From Euryarchaeota archaeon UBA443 (GTDB lineage: Archaea; Thermoplasmatota; Poseidoniia; Poseidoniales; Poseidoniaceae): a DNA stretch of 30,600 nucleotides. The notes under the pieces are model-generated. The model did no database searches. It was not told the DNA's origin and saw nothing but the letters and a program-made list of their open reading frames with translations. Below are positions 6,769 to 15,317 of this stretch, piece by piece. Location: contig DAKS01000005.1 of the NCBI GenBank assembly GCA_002499195.1, positions 1 to 30,600 on the forward strand, written 5' to 3'. The position numbers and the translations under genes are program-made. How positions within the stretch are numbered: the first letter of the stretch is position 1; every line of letters begins with the position of its first letter.

Positions 6769-8472
6769 TTAGTTATCGAAGGGTGATTTGCCCCAACGTC
6801 GGTCCATCAACTTCCACAGCAAACCACTTGCTCCGATCAATGCAAGAGATACACCGAGCATGCCCCAGAATCCTTGCTGCATTTGCTCACTATCGAACCT
6901 CACCGATTCAGCATCAAGACCGTTTTCTCGAACTTGACTAAACCAATTCTGATAGAATTCAGTATCTCCCTGAGTGAAGGAAAGAAGGAAGAGCATCAAA
7001 AGTGGGAAGACGGTTCCAATCCAAAACTTGGTCATGATGGCTCCGTCAAAGATTGCTTTATTGGGACGTAATCCCATCAAAAATGCAGTCAGTGCAACGA
7101 TATAAATCGAATTAGCAAACATGATGATAATACCGATTGGTAAGGCACCCCACTCATCTAGGCGCCACGCCATAACAACGAGGAATAGTAACGAAATCCA
7201 TGATGTTGCAAGGAAGTATACGACGACTTTAGCTCGAATCAATTGAGGTACGCTCAGAGGAAGTCCATTCAGATAATCGGGAGAATCAAGAGCCGTTAAC
7301 CAAGAATAGAAATTGAATCCAAAGAAGCCCAAAAATGGAGCATAGGAAAGCAAATTGATAGGAATCGGCGCTTCAGCAAAATCGACCAACCATGCCATTC
7401 CAAGAAGGACGAGCAATGGAATCGAATAGGATACTGTCATTTTCTTCAGTGCGCCTGAGCGGCGAAGATCGACGAATTCTTTAGCGACTAAAAGACGTAC
7501 TTCGCCTTTACCGAGGAAATTCAAGCGGCGATAAAATGGTTCGAACATATCCGCGTGTTCAATCACTTTGGCTTCGAAATCATCGAGGATAAGTACGGCT
7601 GAAATCAAACCGATGAGTGCACATCCAATGAGTGCTGCAACGACAATCCACAAGGCTTGTTCGCGTTGAATGGCTAGCCCCCATAGGCCAATGTCGAGAT
7701 CGATGAGGCCAATTCCAACAGCGATTCCAAGGAATACGATCAGTATCGGACCAAGAACTGTGAACGGACGACCTCGCATCCAAAGAGAAGATGCGAGAAA
7801 AGAGATAGCAAGCCCTTGAGCAATGGTCGTAAACATAGCCAACCAAGTCCAAGGTAGCGATGACCACTCAAGAGGAGTCGTAATCGCTCCGAATTCCCCA
7901 AGTAGAATACCGAATGACATACCGAGGGTGATTGGAGTAAGGATGAGAAGTGCATAATAGACCAGTTCCTTCACAAAAAATGCATAGTGGGCCATTGAGT
8001 TAGGTAATGGTTGAATCGCAGGAGCGGCTATCAGGTGGTTCTTATTTCCATCGCGTTGAGAAATTGCTTCACGACCACGGAATGCAAACGTCCCCATTCC
8101 TAAACTGAAGAATAATAGTGGGAGATGTAGTCCAAATCTAAGTTGATCCCAGGTGAAGGATTTTGTATCCATGTCAGAGGATTGTGCTGCAGAATCACCG
8201 ACAAGAAATTGCAAACCGATGGTTGTAATCATGGTCACAAGAGTGAGGAGAAGTGGAAATAAAACGACTTGGCGTTTTTTTGCAAAGTCGACGTTCTCTC
8301 TCCATTCCTCGCGAAACATGTAACGAAACGTAGTTGAAAAGGCTGCAAATCCGCGTTGTGGTTCAAGAAGATGAACGCCGCCCGAGGAGGTGCCAAGCGA
8401 AGTTCTTGCACTGTCATCGTACGTACCAACAACATCATCCCAATCTCGAGAGATGATGCTAGAGGCGGACAT
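6769..8472 (-). CDS. ABC transporter permease, large polytopic membrane protein
   Basis: About 567 residues. Three ATGs in a row (8478, 8475, 8472) follow the GGAGG site; the last has the best 7-base spacing, but 8478 is possible. An N-terminal cytoplasmic stretch of about 55 residues precedes at least twelve hydrophobic segments spread over two halves, as in a fused ABC-2 type exporter permease. A charged cytoplasmic loop (DDFEAKVIEHADMFEPFYRR) separates the halves. The start overlaps the stop of the ATPase gene, so the two are translationally coupled and form one transporter. The substrate is unknown; ABC-2 systems move lipids, drugs or polymers outward. The sequence matches no named permease I recognise. 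Confidence 0.75.
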   Translation of the reverse strand: MSASSIISRDWDDVVGTYDDSARTSLGTSSGGVHLLEPQRGFAAFSTTFRYMFREEWRENVDFAKKRQVVLFPLLLTLVTMITTIGLQFLVGDSAAQSSDMDTKSFTWDQLRFGLHLPLLFFSLGMGTFAFRGREAISQRDGNKNHLIAAPAIQPLPNSMAHYAFFVKELVYYALLILTPITLGMSFGILLGEFGAITTPLEWSSLPWTWLAMFTTIAQGLAISFLASSLWMRGRPFTVLGPILIVFLGIAVGIGLIDLDIGLWGLAIQREQALWIVVAALIGCALIGLISAVLILDDFEAKVIEHADMFEPFYRRLNFLGKGEVRLLVAKEFVDLRRSGALKKMTVSYSIPLLVLLGMAWLVDFAEAPIPINLLSYAPFLGFFGFNFYSWLTALDSPDYLNGLPLSVPQLIRAKVVVYFLATSWISLLFLVVMAWRLDEWGALPIGIIIMFANSIYIVALTAFLMGLRPNKAIFDGAIMTKFWIGTVFPLLMLFLLSFTQGDTEFYQNWFSQVRENGLDAESVRFDSEQMQQGFWGMLGVSLALIGASGLLWKLMDRRWGKSPFDN

Positions 8473-8474
8473 CA

Positions 8475-9302
8475 TCATTCCTCCTCAGTGTTGATTCCTT
8501 CCTCAGTATGGCGTTCGACTTCTTCGATGGAATGGCCGACCAATCGAATGAAGACGTCTTCCAATGTTTCTTTTTCAGACTCCTTTAATCCGGAAACCGT
8601 TCCAGCAGCAAGAACTCGACCATGATTGATGATGGCCATACGATTGCACATACGTTCAGCCATCTCAAGAACGTGTGAACAGAGGAATATTGTCCCTCCT
8701 TTTGCTACATGATCGAGTAACCATTCCCTGCATTTTCGTTGATATATCGGGTCTAAGTTTGCGAATGGTTCATCCAAAAACAGTAGTTTTGGTTTATGGA
8801 TAAATGCGGATGCTAGCATGACCTTCTGGCGTTGTCCCTTCGACAAATCTTTGCACATAGTGTCACGTTTTTCTTGTAGACCAAACCAGTCCAGCCAATA
8901 CTCGACCTTTTCCTCAAGTTGCTCAAGACCGCGCAATCTAGCTACAAATTGAAGAAATTCGGTTGGAGTCAAAAATGATGGTGGCGATTCAGACTCAGGA
9001 ACGACTCCGATGTTGGCTTTGAGTTTCTGTGGAGATTCTCGAGCATCTACACCTAAGACCTCTATCTGGCCAATCGATGGTTGTAGTTGACCGGTTAGGA
9101 GTTTGATGAATGTAGATTTGCCTGCACCATTTGGTCCGAAGACACCGAAGAACTCACCCGAATGAACCTCGACATTGAGCGGATGAAGAGCTACAAACTC
9201 ACCATATCGCTTACCCATATCCGCTGCACGTACAAGGGGTTTTGCATCATCGCCCATATCCCAACCAACCAACTTTAGGTTTTCATTGCTTGCTTGAACC
9301 AC
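8475..9302 (-). CDS. ABC transporter ATP-binding protein
   Basis: 275 residues. It shows Walker A GPNGAGKST, a Q-loop region (VVPESESPPSFLTPTEFL), the signature LSKGQRQKV, Walker B KLLFLDEP and an H-loop (TIFLCSHVLEMAE). This is the arrangement of ABC-2 type exporter ATPases (CcmA/NatA-like), which energise the membrane partner encoded next. The start is a GTG at 9300-9302 inside TTAGGTG. An in-frame ATG at 9255-9257 would drop 15 residues and is a reasonable alternative. The gene diverges from the crotonase with only about 50 bases between the start codons, so promoters must overlap. Confidence 0.9.
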   Translation of the reverse strand: MVQASNENLKLVGWDMGDDAKPLVRAADMGKRYGEFVALHPLNVEVHSGEFFGVFGPNGAGKSTFIKLLTGQLQPSIGQIEVLGVDARESPQKLKANIGVVPESESPPSFLTPTEFLQFVARLRGLEQLEEKVEYWLDWFGLQEKRDTMCKDLSKGQRQKVMLASAFIHKPKLLFLDEPFANLDPIYQRKCREWLLDHVAKGGTIFLCSHVLEMAERMCNRMAIINHGRVLAAGTVSGLKESEKETLEDVFIRLVGHSIEEVERHTEEGINTEEE

Positions 9303-9351
9303 CTAAGTGCGCCATCGGTGGACTCTTGAACTTCCATTGTTTGCCAAATTC

Positions 9352-10194
9352 ATGACGCCCCCTCAACATGACGTTCTAGCCATTGAAACCATCCCTGTTG
9401 ACGCATGTGACGATGGAACAGTTGTTGCTTTAGTTACCATCAATCGACCAAACAAACTGAATGCATTGAATGCTGATGTTACATCGGCCATGAAAGCGAT
9501 GGTTGCATGGGCTGAATCCGAAGATTCTGTTCGCTGCATTATCATGACCGGTGCTCAACCGCTCGAGCCTGAAGAAGGAAAGCGTGCAAAACCAAATGCG
9601 TTTGTTGCAGGTGCAGATATTACCGAATTCCTTGGCGCTGGAAGTGAAGAAATTACAGTGAAGTTCACCGATAATGCGATCGAAGCATTATGGAATATGA
9701 GTAAACCAACTATTGCCATGGTCGATGGTTTTGCACTCGGCGGAGGGCTTGAGGTCGCTTGCTCTTGTGACATTCGCATTGCAAGTTCTCGTTCAAAGTT
9801 TGGAACGCCTGAAATCAATCTTGGACTCATTCCAGGTTACGGTGGCACCCAACGACTAGTTTCTTTGCTTGGCTATGGCAAGGCACTCGAAATGGTCTAC
9901 ACTGGTGAGATGATAAGCGCTGAAGAGGCACATCGAATCGGCCTTGTGAATCATGTTGTTGAAGCGGATGAGTTGAAGCAAAAGGCATTGGATATGGCTT
10001 GCCTCATCGCTACCAAATCTAGCAATACGCTCCGAGTCGCCAAAGAAACGCTACGCTCAGCCCTTGATGAGGGTTTAACAGAAGGTGTAGCAACAGAAGC
10101 GAAAGCCTTTGCAGGATTATTCGATAGTGAAGATAAGGAAATCGGGGTTCAAGCATTCCTCAACCGAGAAAAGGCTCAGTGGAAGCACAAGTGA
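9352..10194 (+). CDS. Enoyl-CoA hydratase/isomerase (crotonase) family protein
   Basis: 280 residues from ATG 9352 (the frame opens earlier at GTG 9307, but homology starts after the ATG). It carries VTINRPNKLNALN near the N-terminus, the oxyanion region FVAGADITEF, and MVDGFALGGGLEVACSCDIRIAS followed by PEINLGLIPGYGGTQRL. The two catalytic glutamates of mitochondrial enoyl-CoA hydratase (in GGGxE and PEI) are both present, so hydratase activity in fatty-acid or amino-acid beta-oxidation is likely. The length is slightly over the family norm because of a short acidic insert (EPEEGKRAKP) in the N-terminal half. Its stop abuts the convergent CPBP protease stop. Confidence 0.88.
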   Translation: MTPPQHDVLAIETIPVDACDDGTVVALVTINRPNKLNALNADVTSAMKAMVAWAESEDSVRCIIMTGAQPLEPEEGKRAKPNAFVAGADITEFLGAGSEEITVKFTDNAIEALWNMSKPTIAMVDGFALGGGLEVACSCDIRIASSRSKFGTPEINLGLIPGYGGTQRLVSLLGYGKALEMVYTGEMISAEEAHRIGLVNHVVEADELKQKALDMACLIATKSSNTLRVAKETLRSALDEGLTEGVATEAKAFAGLFDSEDKEIGVQAFLNREKAQWKHK

Positions 10195-10905
10195 TCAGAA
10201 TCCAACGATCAATTGCCAAGCGATTGCAAAGATTGCAACGTCGGCAAGAGCGTGAGCGACCCAAGCCACCCAAATGCTTCGATATTGGATGTAGATCCAT
10301 GAGAAGATGATGCCACCGATGAAGACTCCTAATGAGGCGAGAGCATTACCAAGCGGATCGATGAAGAAAGCCAATGCAATCGTATGATGCAGAGTAAAGA
10401 TACCTGCTGATAGCAGAATTGGCAACCATTTACCACCTACGAGTTGTTCGAGTTTTGATGTTATGAACCAACGGAAAACATACTCCTCCAATACGGAATT
10501 GATGAAAATCCAAAACAGGATTCCAATAGCGAGTTTCCAAGGCACTGTAAGGCCAAAAGGTTCGAGAATTTCGTGCAAATCATCTCCTCGTAGCATAAGG
10601 TCGCCGAGAAAGAAATAAGCAACTCCAATGACGACTATCATTCCAATTCCAAGCAAAGTGGAAACCTTCCATCCACCATTCTGTGGAATCGAAAAGGAAC
10701 GTTCACCACCTTCGACCTTGAGATACCAATACGCTGGTAATCCAAACATCCATAATTTTGTAAAAATGAAAACGAATGCTCCAATTATACCTGCTTTTAG
10801 AGCAAATCCTGTGACCACTGAAACGGTTGGTGCAATAGCGACGAGGACAAGTCCAATCAATGCTAGTTGTTTTTGTTTCAAGGTTGTTTGATTAATTGCT
10901 TCCAT
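10195..10905 (-). CDS. CPBP (Abi/CAAX-type) intramembrane protease homologue
   Basis: 236 residues with about seven membrane helices. The defining motif EExxxR is present as LEEYVFRWF. A second-helix histidine follows in FTLHHTIALAFF, and a third conserved His lies in WVAHALADV. These residues form the metal-dependent glutamate protease active site of the CPBP family (Rce1-like). The chosen ATG at 10903-10905 has GAGG 7 bases before it; two TTG codons just upstream are less likely. Last gene after the unknown membrane protein, with a 9-base gap. Family members act in CAAX processing, bacteriocin immunity or membrane protein turnover; the substrate here is unknown. Confidence 0.82.
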   Translation of the reverse strand: MEAINQTTLKQKQLALIGLVLVAIAPTVSVVTGFALKAGIIGAFVFIFTKLWMFGLPAYWYLKVEGGERSFSIPQNGGWKVSTLLGIGMIVVIGVAYFFLGDLMLRGDDLHEILEPFGLTVPWKLAIGILFWIFINSVLEEYVFRWFITSKLEQLVGGKWLPILLSAGIFTLHHTIALAFFIDPLGNALASLGVFIGGIIFSWIYIQYRSIWVAWVAHALADVAIFAIAWQLIVGF

Positions 10906-10914
10906 CAACAAGCC

Positions 10915-11829
10915 TCAATCTTCATCCATTTCCATTTTCAATGCTGCAAGCGCTCCTGAGGGGTTTGGAAGATCCGGAAGAAGAGGAAGTATTTTCCCGT
11001 CTGGTCCAATCAATGGAGGTAGTTCTGAGAGGGATGGATCAGGGGTCGGTTCGTCCGAGATGACCGCTTCAAATCCAGCATCGAGTTGTGAACGGAACTT
11101 GAGAATTCGTTGGTCGTCGATTCGAATGAAGGTCGCACCGTAAATGTGACCGGGATCTGGATTAAGGGGTTGATCGAGAACGGTTAGGCCATGACCTTCG
11201 TTCTGCAATAGTCCAACAATATCTTCTCGGACAACATTCTCTTCCCACATACGAGATGTGGAAGCACGGATGTCTGCCATTTGAGAACGACGGCGTGCTT
11301 CAATACGAGCACGTATCTCACCATGCCTTGAAGCACGTTCCTTGACCGTGACTTGAATGTCTGCTTCTTCAACAGATTCTGGACTGACTTCAACTACATA
11401 CTCATCAGCAACGTGAACTGTTTCGACTTCAACGATGGGTAATGCATCCATTGCCTCATCTTTGTCACCGCTCGTTGCTGCCATAGCAGCACGTTGAGCT
11501 TCTTGTGCAGCAAGGATCTTCGCTGCTTTTCGCTCCTTAAGTGATATCGTCTTTGCTGACACTGGTGTAGGAGTAATTTCCTCCTCTTGAACAGAATCGG
11601 TTTGACCCTCGGAAGCAGTAGATGCCTCTGCAGTAGGAGTTGAGGCCGCAATAGGTTGTGCTGGAAGTTCAAAGGAAGGTGATCCCGAGAGGATGTAAAT
11701 CAATCCGAGTACAACCATCACACCGATGGTAATCCACTGCTGGTTCTCATCCATTTCACCGACGGAAACGAAATAGAACAACAAGATAGCAACAAACGCC
11801 AATGCGATTGTGTTACGTAAGAATCCCAT
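10915..11829 (-). CDS. Unknown membrane-anchored protein with charged coiled-coil region
   Basis: 304 residues from the ATG at 11827-11829, supported by GGAG 8 bases upstream; a TTG at 11847 is an alternative. Two adjacent TM helices (about residues 4-22 and 30-47) are followed by a low-complexity linker rich in Ala, Thr, Glu and Pro, then Ala/Lys/Arg-rich helix (LKERKAAKILAAQEAQRA). A folded C-terminal half comes next, with a charged helix (IRARIEARRRSQMADIR) and a beta region (YGATFIRIDDQRILKF). The last 40 residues are Pro- and Leu-rich. With two short helices it probably places the C-terminal part in the cytoplasm. I do not recognise a family. It sits between XTP pyrophosphatase and CPBP protease genes in one minus-strand run. 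Confidence 0.6.
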   Translation of the reverse strand: MGFLRNTIALAFVAILLFYFVSVGEMDENQQWITIGVMVVLGLIYILSGSPSFELPAQPIAASTPTAEASTASEGQTDSVQEEEITPTPVSAKTISLKERKAAKILAAQEAQRAAMAATSGDKDEAMDALPIVEVETVHVADEYVVEVSPESVEEADIQVTVKERASRHGEIRARIEARRRSQMADIRASTSRMWEENVVREDIVGLLQNEGHGLTVLDQPLNPDPGHIYGATFIRIDDQRILKFRSQLDAGFEAVISDEPTPDPSLSELPPLIGPDGKILPLLPDLPNPSGALAALKMEMDED

Positions 11830-11858
11830 GCCTATCGCTCCATCCAAGAACTTCCTGC

Positions 11859-12479
11859 TTATGACGATGATGCTGATTCGGGTGTTGAAAGCAATTCGAT
11901 AAGTCCGTCTAAGGCCTTGCTTCGGTGGCTGAATTGCTCTTTGATGGACAGGTCGACATCAGCGAAGGTCAATCCGTTGGTTGTGATTGTTTTACCGTCA
12001 ATTTCAACATCGTCTGGAATAAAGATTGGATCGAATCCAAAGCCCTCGTTTCCACTTGCAAAGGAAGCGAGTGTGCCACGACAAACGCCTCTTGACACGT
12101 GTATTGTATCATCGATGAGTAGTGCGGCAACCGCTTCAAATTGAGCGCCTCTGGATTCGTTTTCTTCAACCAAATTTAGAAGTGCCCGATAACCAACTGT
12201 CCTCAATATGTATGCCGAATAGACGCCAGGAAAACCATTGAGTGTATCGACAAATAACCCTGCATCTTCAACCATTAGTGCATCGTTTGAGTCGGGCAGA
12301 TGTGGTCTTGCTTGTTCAAGTTTTGAGCGAGCGACTATTTCCAAATCATCGCATTGCGGTTCAACAATGTCTACGTCTTCGACTGTCAATTGTCTGACAT
12401 CAAAACCAAGTGGTTCAAGTGCGTGTTTGGCTTCACGAACTTTTCCAGCATTTCCGGTCATGAACCAAACGGTGCGCAT
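11859..12479 (-). CDS. rdgB: XTP/dITP diphosphatase (HAM1/RdgB family)
   Basis: 206 residues from the ATG at 12477-12479. The frame is open about 84 codons further upstream, but that part has no family similarity and would overlap the divergent crcB. It begins MRTVWFMTGNAGKVREAK (T-x-N-x-x-K substrate loop) and contains VEDAGLFVDTLNGFPG (catalytic Asp), GNEGFGFDPIF and FSHRSKAL, all hallmarks of the HAM1 fold. The enzyme removes deaminated purine nucleotides (XTP, dITP) by hydrolysis to the monophosphate and pyrophosphate, and acts in the cytoplasm as a homodimer. No ribosome site is seen before the ATG, so the mRNA may be leaderless. First gene of a three-gene minus-strand run. Confidence 0.93.
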   Translation of the reverse strand: MRTVWFMTGNAGKVREAKHALEPLGFDVRQLTVEDVDIVEPQCDDLEIVARSKLEQARPHLPDSNDALMVEDAGLFVDTLNGFPGVYSAYILRTVGYRALLNLVEENESRGAQFEAVAALLIDDTIHVSRGVCRGTLASFASGNEGFGFDPIFIPDDVEIDGKTITTNGLTFADVDLSIKEQFSHRSKALDGLIELLSTPESASSS

Positions 12480-12563
12480 GGGCTTGGCTTGAAGCGCCTC
12501 ATTGATGGCTTTTCGGTTCCATTCAAGCACGAACTTCAAGGTCTGTATTGGTAAGCAGGTTTC

Positions 12564-12941
12564 ATGTTCCAACAAGTCTTGATGGTTGCATTGGGCGGAG
12601 GGATTGGCGCCGCACTTCGTTATCTGACCTCTGAGTGGGTTTCCAATGACGGTTTTCCTTGGGCGACACTTTGTGTCAATCTCGTCGGATCGTTTCTGAT
12701 GGGAGCGGTTGCAATCGGCCTTGCAGAACAAGTAATCTCCAAAGATATGGCATTACTCCTTGGAACTGGATTACTTGGCGGCTTGACCACTATGTCGGCC
12801 TTTTCTATTGAAACAATACAACTTATCGAAGATCAGCAAACCGGTCTTGCAGCCGGTTATGTGGGCCTTACAATGCTTCTTTGTCCTTTGCTTGCATTGC
12901 TTGGTTGGAAACTCTCAGAAACAATCCTAGGCTCAACCTGA
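12564..12941 (+). CDS. crcB: CrcB/Fluc fluoride ion channel
   Basis: 125 residues, four TM helices. It contains ALGGGIGAALRYL, the pore segment TLCVNLVGSFLMG (with the conserved Asn) and GTGLLGGLTTMSAFSIE (the conserved G-G-L-T-T-x-S-x-F of the phenylalanine box and sodium site). The length is normal for Fluc subunits, which form dual-topology dimers exporting fluoride from the cytoplasm. A weak AGG lies before the ATG. It is followed by the ferritin-like gene after 32 bases. No fluoride riboswitch was recognised upstream. Confidence 0.93.
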   Translation: MFQQVLMVALGGGIGAALRYLTSEWVSNDGFPWATLCVNLVGSFLMGAVAIGLAEQVISKDMALLLGTGLLGGLTTMSAFSIETIQLIEDQQTGLAAGYVGLTMLLCPLLALLGWKLSETILGST

Positions 12942-12973
12942 ACTTTAAGTGGAAGCGTGATGAGGGGAAAACG

Positions 12974-13393
12974 ATGACAGACGAACACTTGATTGCAAAG
13001 TTGAATGAAGCACTCGGATGGGAACTACGTGCCATCAACATGTATGCACATTACGCAGCGTACATTCGTGGGATTCACCGACTGCAACTGGAACCACATT
13101 TTACTGCTGAAGCGAATGAATCCATGGAACATTCAAACATCGTTCGCTCAGCTATCGTTAAACTGGGTGGAGTTGCAGTAACAGAGCGAAATCAAACACC
13201 TATTGAACACGTCTCATCCTATCTTGATATGCTTGCAGAATCGTTGAAGACAGAGATCAAAGCGGCTGAAGTCTATGGCGAACTCATGACCTTGATCGAA
13301 GAAGCAGGCGATACAGAATTGTACGATGCTATCGAACAAATCTATCTTGTTGAAGTTCGTAGTGTTGAGGAATTACGACGTTTGGCTGAATGA
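12974..13393 (+). CDS. Ferritin-like (bacterioferritin-related) protein with atypical ligand set
   Basis: 139 residues from ATG 12974 with GAGGGG 6 bases upstream. It is a four-helix-bundle protein with the pattern WELRAINMYAHYA (E17), ESMEHSNIVRSAI (H53), LKTEIKAAEVYGEL (E94) and YLVEVRSVEEL (E127). These align by spacing with bacterioferritin ligands E18, H54, E94 and E127. The positions equivalent to E51 and H130 appear as Ser50 and Ser130. The role would be iron or redox metal binding in the cytoplasm, but a reduced or altered di-iron site is implied. It lies downstream of crcB in the same direction. Its stop abuts nadA's stop. It is about 20 residues shorter than typical bacterioferritin. 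Confidence 0.75.
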   Translation: MTDEHLIAKLNEALGWELRAINMYAHYAAYIRGIHRLQLEPHFTAEANESMEHSNIVRSAIVKLGGVAVTERNQTPIEHVSSYLDMLAESLKTEIKAAEVYGELMTLIEEAGDTELYDAIEQIYLVEVRSVEELRRLAE

Positions 13394-14557
13394 TTAGGCT
13401 CGAATGTTGAGCATACGCTCAAGTGCGAGCAGTGACCCTTCCTGTACTTCTTTTGAAACCATGATTTGGTTGTGCACTTGGCCTTCTACGAGTTTCTCTA
13501 GAAGGTCCATCAGATATGCAGGATGGATCATGTACATCGTCGAACATGGACAAATTTCTGGATCTAGACATTCGATATGTTTGTCAGGATGGTCATCAGC
13601 AAGTCGTGCAACCATGTTGATTTCCGTTCCAATAGCTACCGTTGCTCCATGTGGTAGATCGTTTACGTAATTGATGATGTATTGCGTTGAACCGTTTGCA
13701 TCCGCAACTTCGACGGTTTCTTTTGGACACTCAGGATGTACGACTACAACACCATCTGGATGGCGTTGACGGAAATCAGCGATTTGACTTGGCTTAAATC
13801 TTTTATGAACAGAACAAAATCCATGCCATAGGATGATTCGTGCATCGGAAAGATTGGAACTTGCGCCAATACCTGGAGTCCATGTTGGCATCTGTTGTTC
13901 GGTAATACCCATCCCCAATCCAGTATTTCTTCCAAGGTGTTGGTCGGGGAAAAAGAGTACTGCACCACTTGGACCTGCTCGGTCAAAGGCCCACTGTAAG
14001 ACTCCTTCAGCATTGGATGAAGTACAAACAATTCCGCCGTGACGGCCAACGAAGTCTTTGAGATCTGCACTGCTATTCATGTAGGTGACGGGAACGAGAT
14101 ATGATTCTCCTTCAGCAGCTGTTGAAGCAGGGTCGTCTTTGTCAATAGGATCCTGAAGATCGGTTGAAGCCAACATTTCACTCCATGCAACCTCTACGTC
14201 AACAAGCGTTGCCATATCGGCCATCGAACAGCCTGCTCTTAGGTTTGGAAGCATTACGACCTGCTCATCAGAAGTTAGAATATCAGCAGATTCAGCCATG
14301 AAGTGAACGCCACAAAAGACGATGTATTTTGCATCGGATTCCGCTGCCTTTTGACTTAACATGAAGGAATCACCAAGAAAATCAGCATGCATGACAATAC
14401 TGTCTCGCTGATAGTGATGACCAAGAATCAATAGGTCGTCACCGAGTTCTTGTTTCAATTCTGCGATACGTTCCGCAATCGCCATATCTTCTGGTGACAT
14501 CGATGTCGAAGAAAAGTCGACAGCACACATAGCAAGCGAGATTGACATGCGTATCAT
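13394..14557 (-). CDS. nadA: Quinolinate synthase A
   Basis: About 387 residues if started at the ATG at 14555-14557; other in-frame ATGs lie at 14548, 14500 and upstream near 14624. It shows LILGHHYQRDSI, FCGVHFMAESADIL, NLRAGCSMADM, VCTSSNAEG-like substrate loop, VVHPECPKETVEVAD, GTEINMVARLA and DPEICPCSTMYMIHP. The cysteines in AGCSMADM, HPECPKE and CPCSTMY are the expected 4Fe-4S ligands. The enzyme condenses iminoaspartate with dihydroxyacetone phosphate to form quinolinate in de novo NAD synthesis; NadB and NadC are not in this window. It diverges from the Bud32 gene with about 76 bases between starts. Confidence 0.93.
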   Translation of the reverse strand: MIRMSISLAMCAVDFSSTSMSPEDMAIAERIAELKQELGDDLLILGHHYQRDSIVMHADFLGDSFMLSQKAAESDAKYIVFCGVHFMAESADILTSDEQVVMLPNLRAGCSMADMATLVDVEVAWSEMLASTDLQDPIDKDDPASTAAEGESYLVPVTYMNSSADLKDFVGRHGGIVCTSSNAEGVLQWAFDRAGPSGAVLFFPDQHLGRNTGLGMGITEQQMPTWTPGIGASSNLSDARIILWHGFCSVHKRFKPSQIADFRQRHPDGVVVVHPECPKETVEVADANGSTQYIINYVNDLPHGATVAIGTEINMVARLADDHPDKHIECLDPEICPCSTMYMIHPAYLMDLLEKLVEGQVHNQIMVSKEVQEGSLLALERMLNIRA

Positions 14558-14633
14558 TCTTGCCAATTCGCCTTCCAATTTCAACCCATTGCTATCGCTG
14601 AACTTATGAAATGGAGGCTTTTCCATTGAATAG

Positions 14634-15317
14634 ATGGCATTCACGGCCGATGAGCGACTGTACCTTGGTGCAGAGGCTGAAGTATGGCGTGGCTCTTGGA
14701 TGGGGCAGCCCGCTGTTCGCAAACAACGTCGACTTCGTTCATGGCGTCATCCTGATTTGGACGACCGATTAGGGCGACGAAGAATGATAGCTGAAGCACG
14801 ACTCATGGTACGGCTTTACAAAAGTGGACTAAACATTCCAATCCTCTACGATTGCGATATCGATGGGCAGCAACTAGTGATGAGTAATATTCCTGGCAAG
14901 CCGCTAATCGACCTTCTCAACGATCGTTCAATCGATGATGCGACCATCTTAGAATATCTACGTACATCTGGACATAGTATTCGGATGCTCCATCGACAGG
15001 CAATCGTACATGGTGATCTTTCGACCAATAACATCATCATCACTCCAGAAGAAGAAGCGGTCTTGATCGATTTTGGCCTTGCAAAAATCGAATTCGAAAC
15101 CGAATTGTATGGTATTGATTTGCATGTTTTGTTCGAAATTCTAGGTGCTTCACACCCTCATCGAGAGGGTGCGATGGAGGCTGTCCTGCAAGGATATTCT
15201 CAATGCGAGAAAGATCTTGGTCCTGCAGCAACAACTCCGGGTGGCGACCCGGTTGCAATGGAAGATGTTATCGAGCGATTCGATCTCATTCGGACTCGAG
15301 TACGCTATCATGGTTGA
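14634..15317 (+). CDS. bud32: Bud32/PRPK kinase subunit of the KEOPS complex
   Basis: 227 residues with a minimal protein kinase-like fold. It shows YLGAEAEVWRG as the nucleotide loop, AVRKQRR (Lys30), WRHPDLDDRL (the Bud32-specific segment), IAEARLMVRL (Glu54), IVHGDLSTNN (Asp128, Asn133) and LIDFGLA (Asp146). It is a free-standing Bud32, not fused to Kae1, and acts with Kae1, Cgi121 and Pcc1 in making N6-threonylcarbamoyladenosine at position 37 of ANN-decoding tRNAs. No ribosome site precedes the ATG. A TATA-like cttatgaaat lies about 25-30 bases before it, so the mRNA may be leaderless. The 3' end overlaps the convergent PAP2 gene by 32 bases. The C-terminus ends in IRTRVRYHG, the usual basic tail. 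Confidence 0.93.
   Translation: MAFTADERLYLGAEAEVWRGSWMGQPAVRKQRRLRSWRHPDLDDRLGRRRMIAEARLMVRLYKSGLNIPILYDCDIDGQQLVMSNIPGKPLIDLLNDRSIDDATILEYLRTSGHSIRMLHRQAIVHGDLSTNNIIITPEEEAVLIDFGLAKIEFETELYGIDLHVLFEILGASHPHREGAMEAVLQGYSQCEKDLGPAATTPGGDPVAMEDVIERFDLIRTRVRYHG

Noticed and set aside
12480..12563. Fluoride riboswitch ahead of crcB
   Set aside because: The 84-base spacer lacks the conserved GGNGAUGG start and the CUGAUG tail of the known crcB riboswitch, so nothing supports it.
12480..12731. N-terminal extension of the XTP pyrophosphatase frame
   Set aside because: It has no similarity to the family and would overlap the divergent crcB coding start.
15153..15171. Hairpin CACCCTC-ATCGA-GAGGGTG
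   Set aside because: It is a perfect 7-bp inverted repeat but lies inside the bud32 coding frame (encoding SHPHREG) with no terminator or regulatory context; most likely a chance of codon use.
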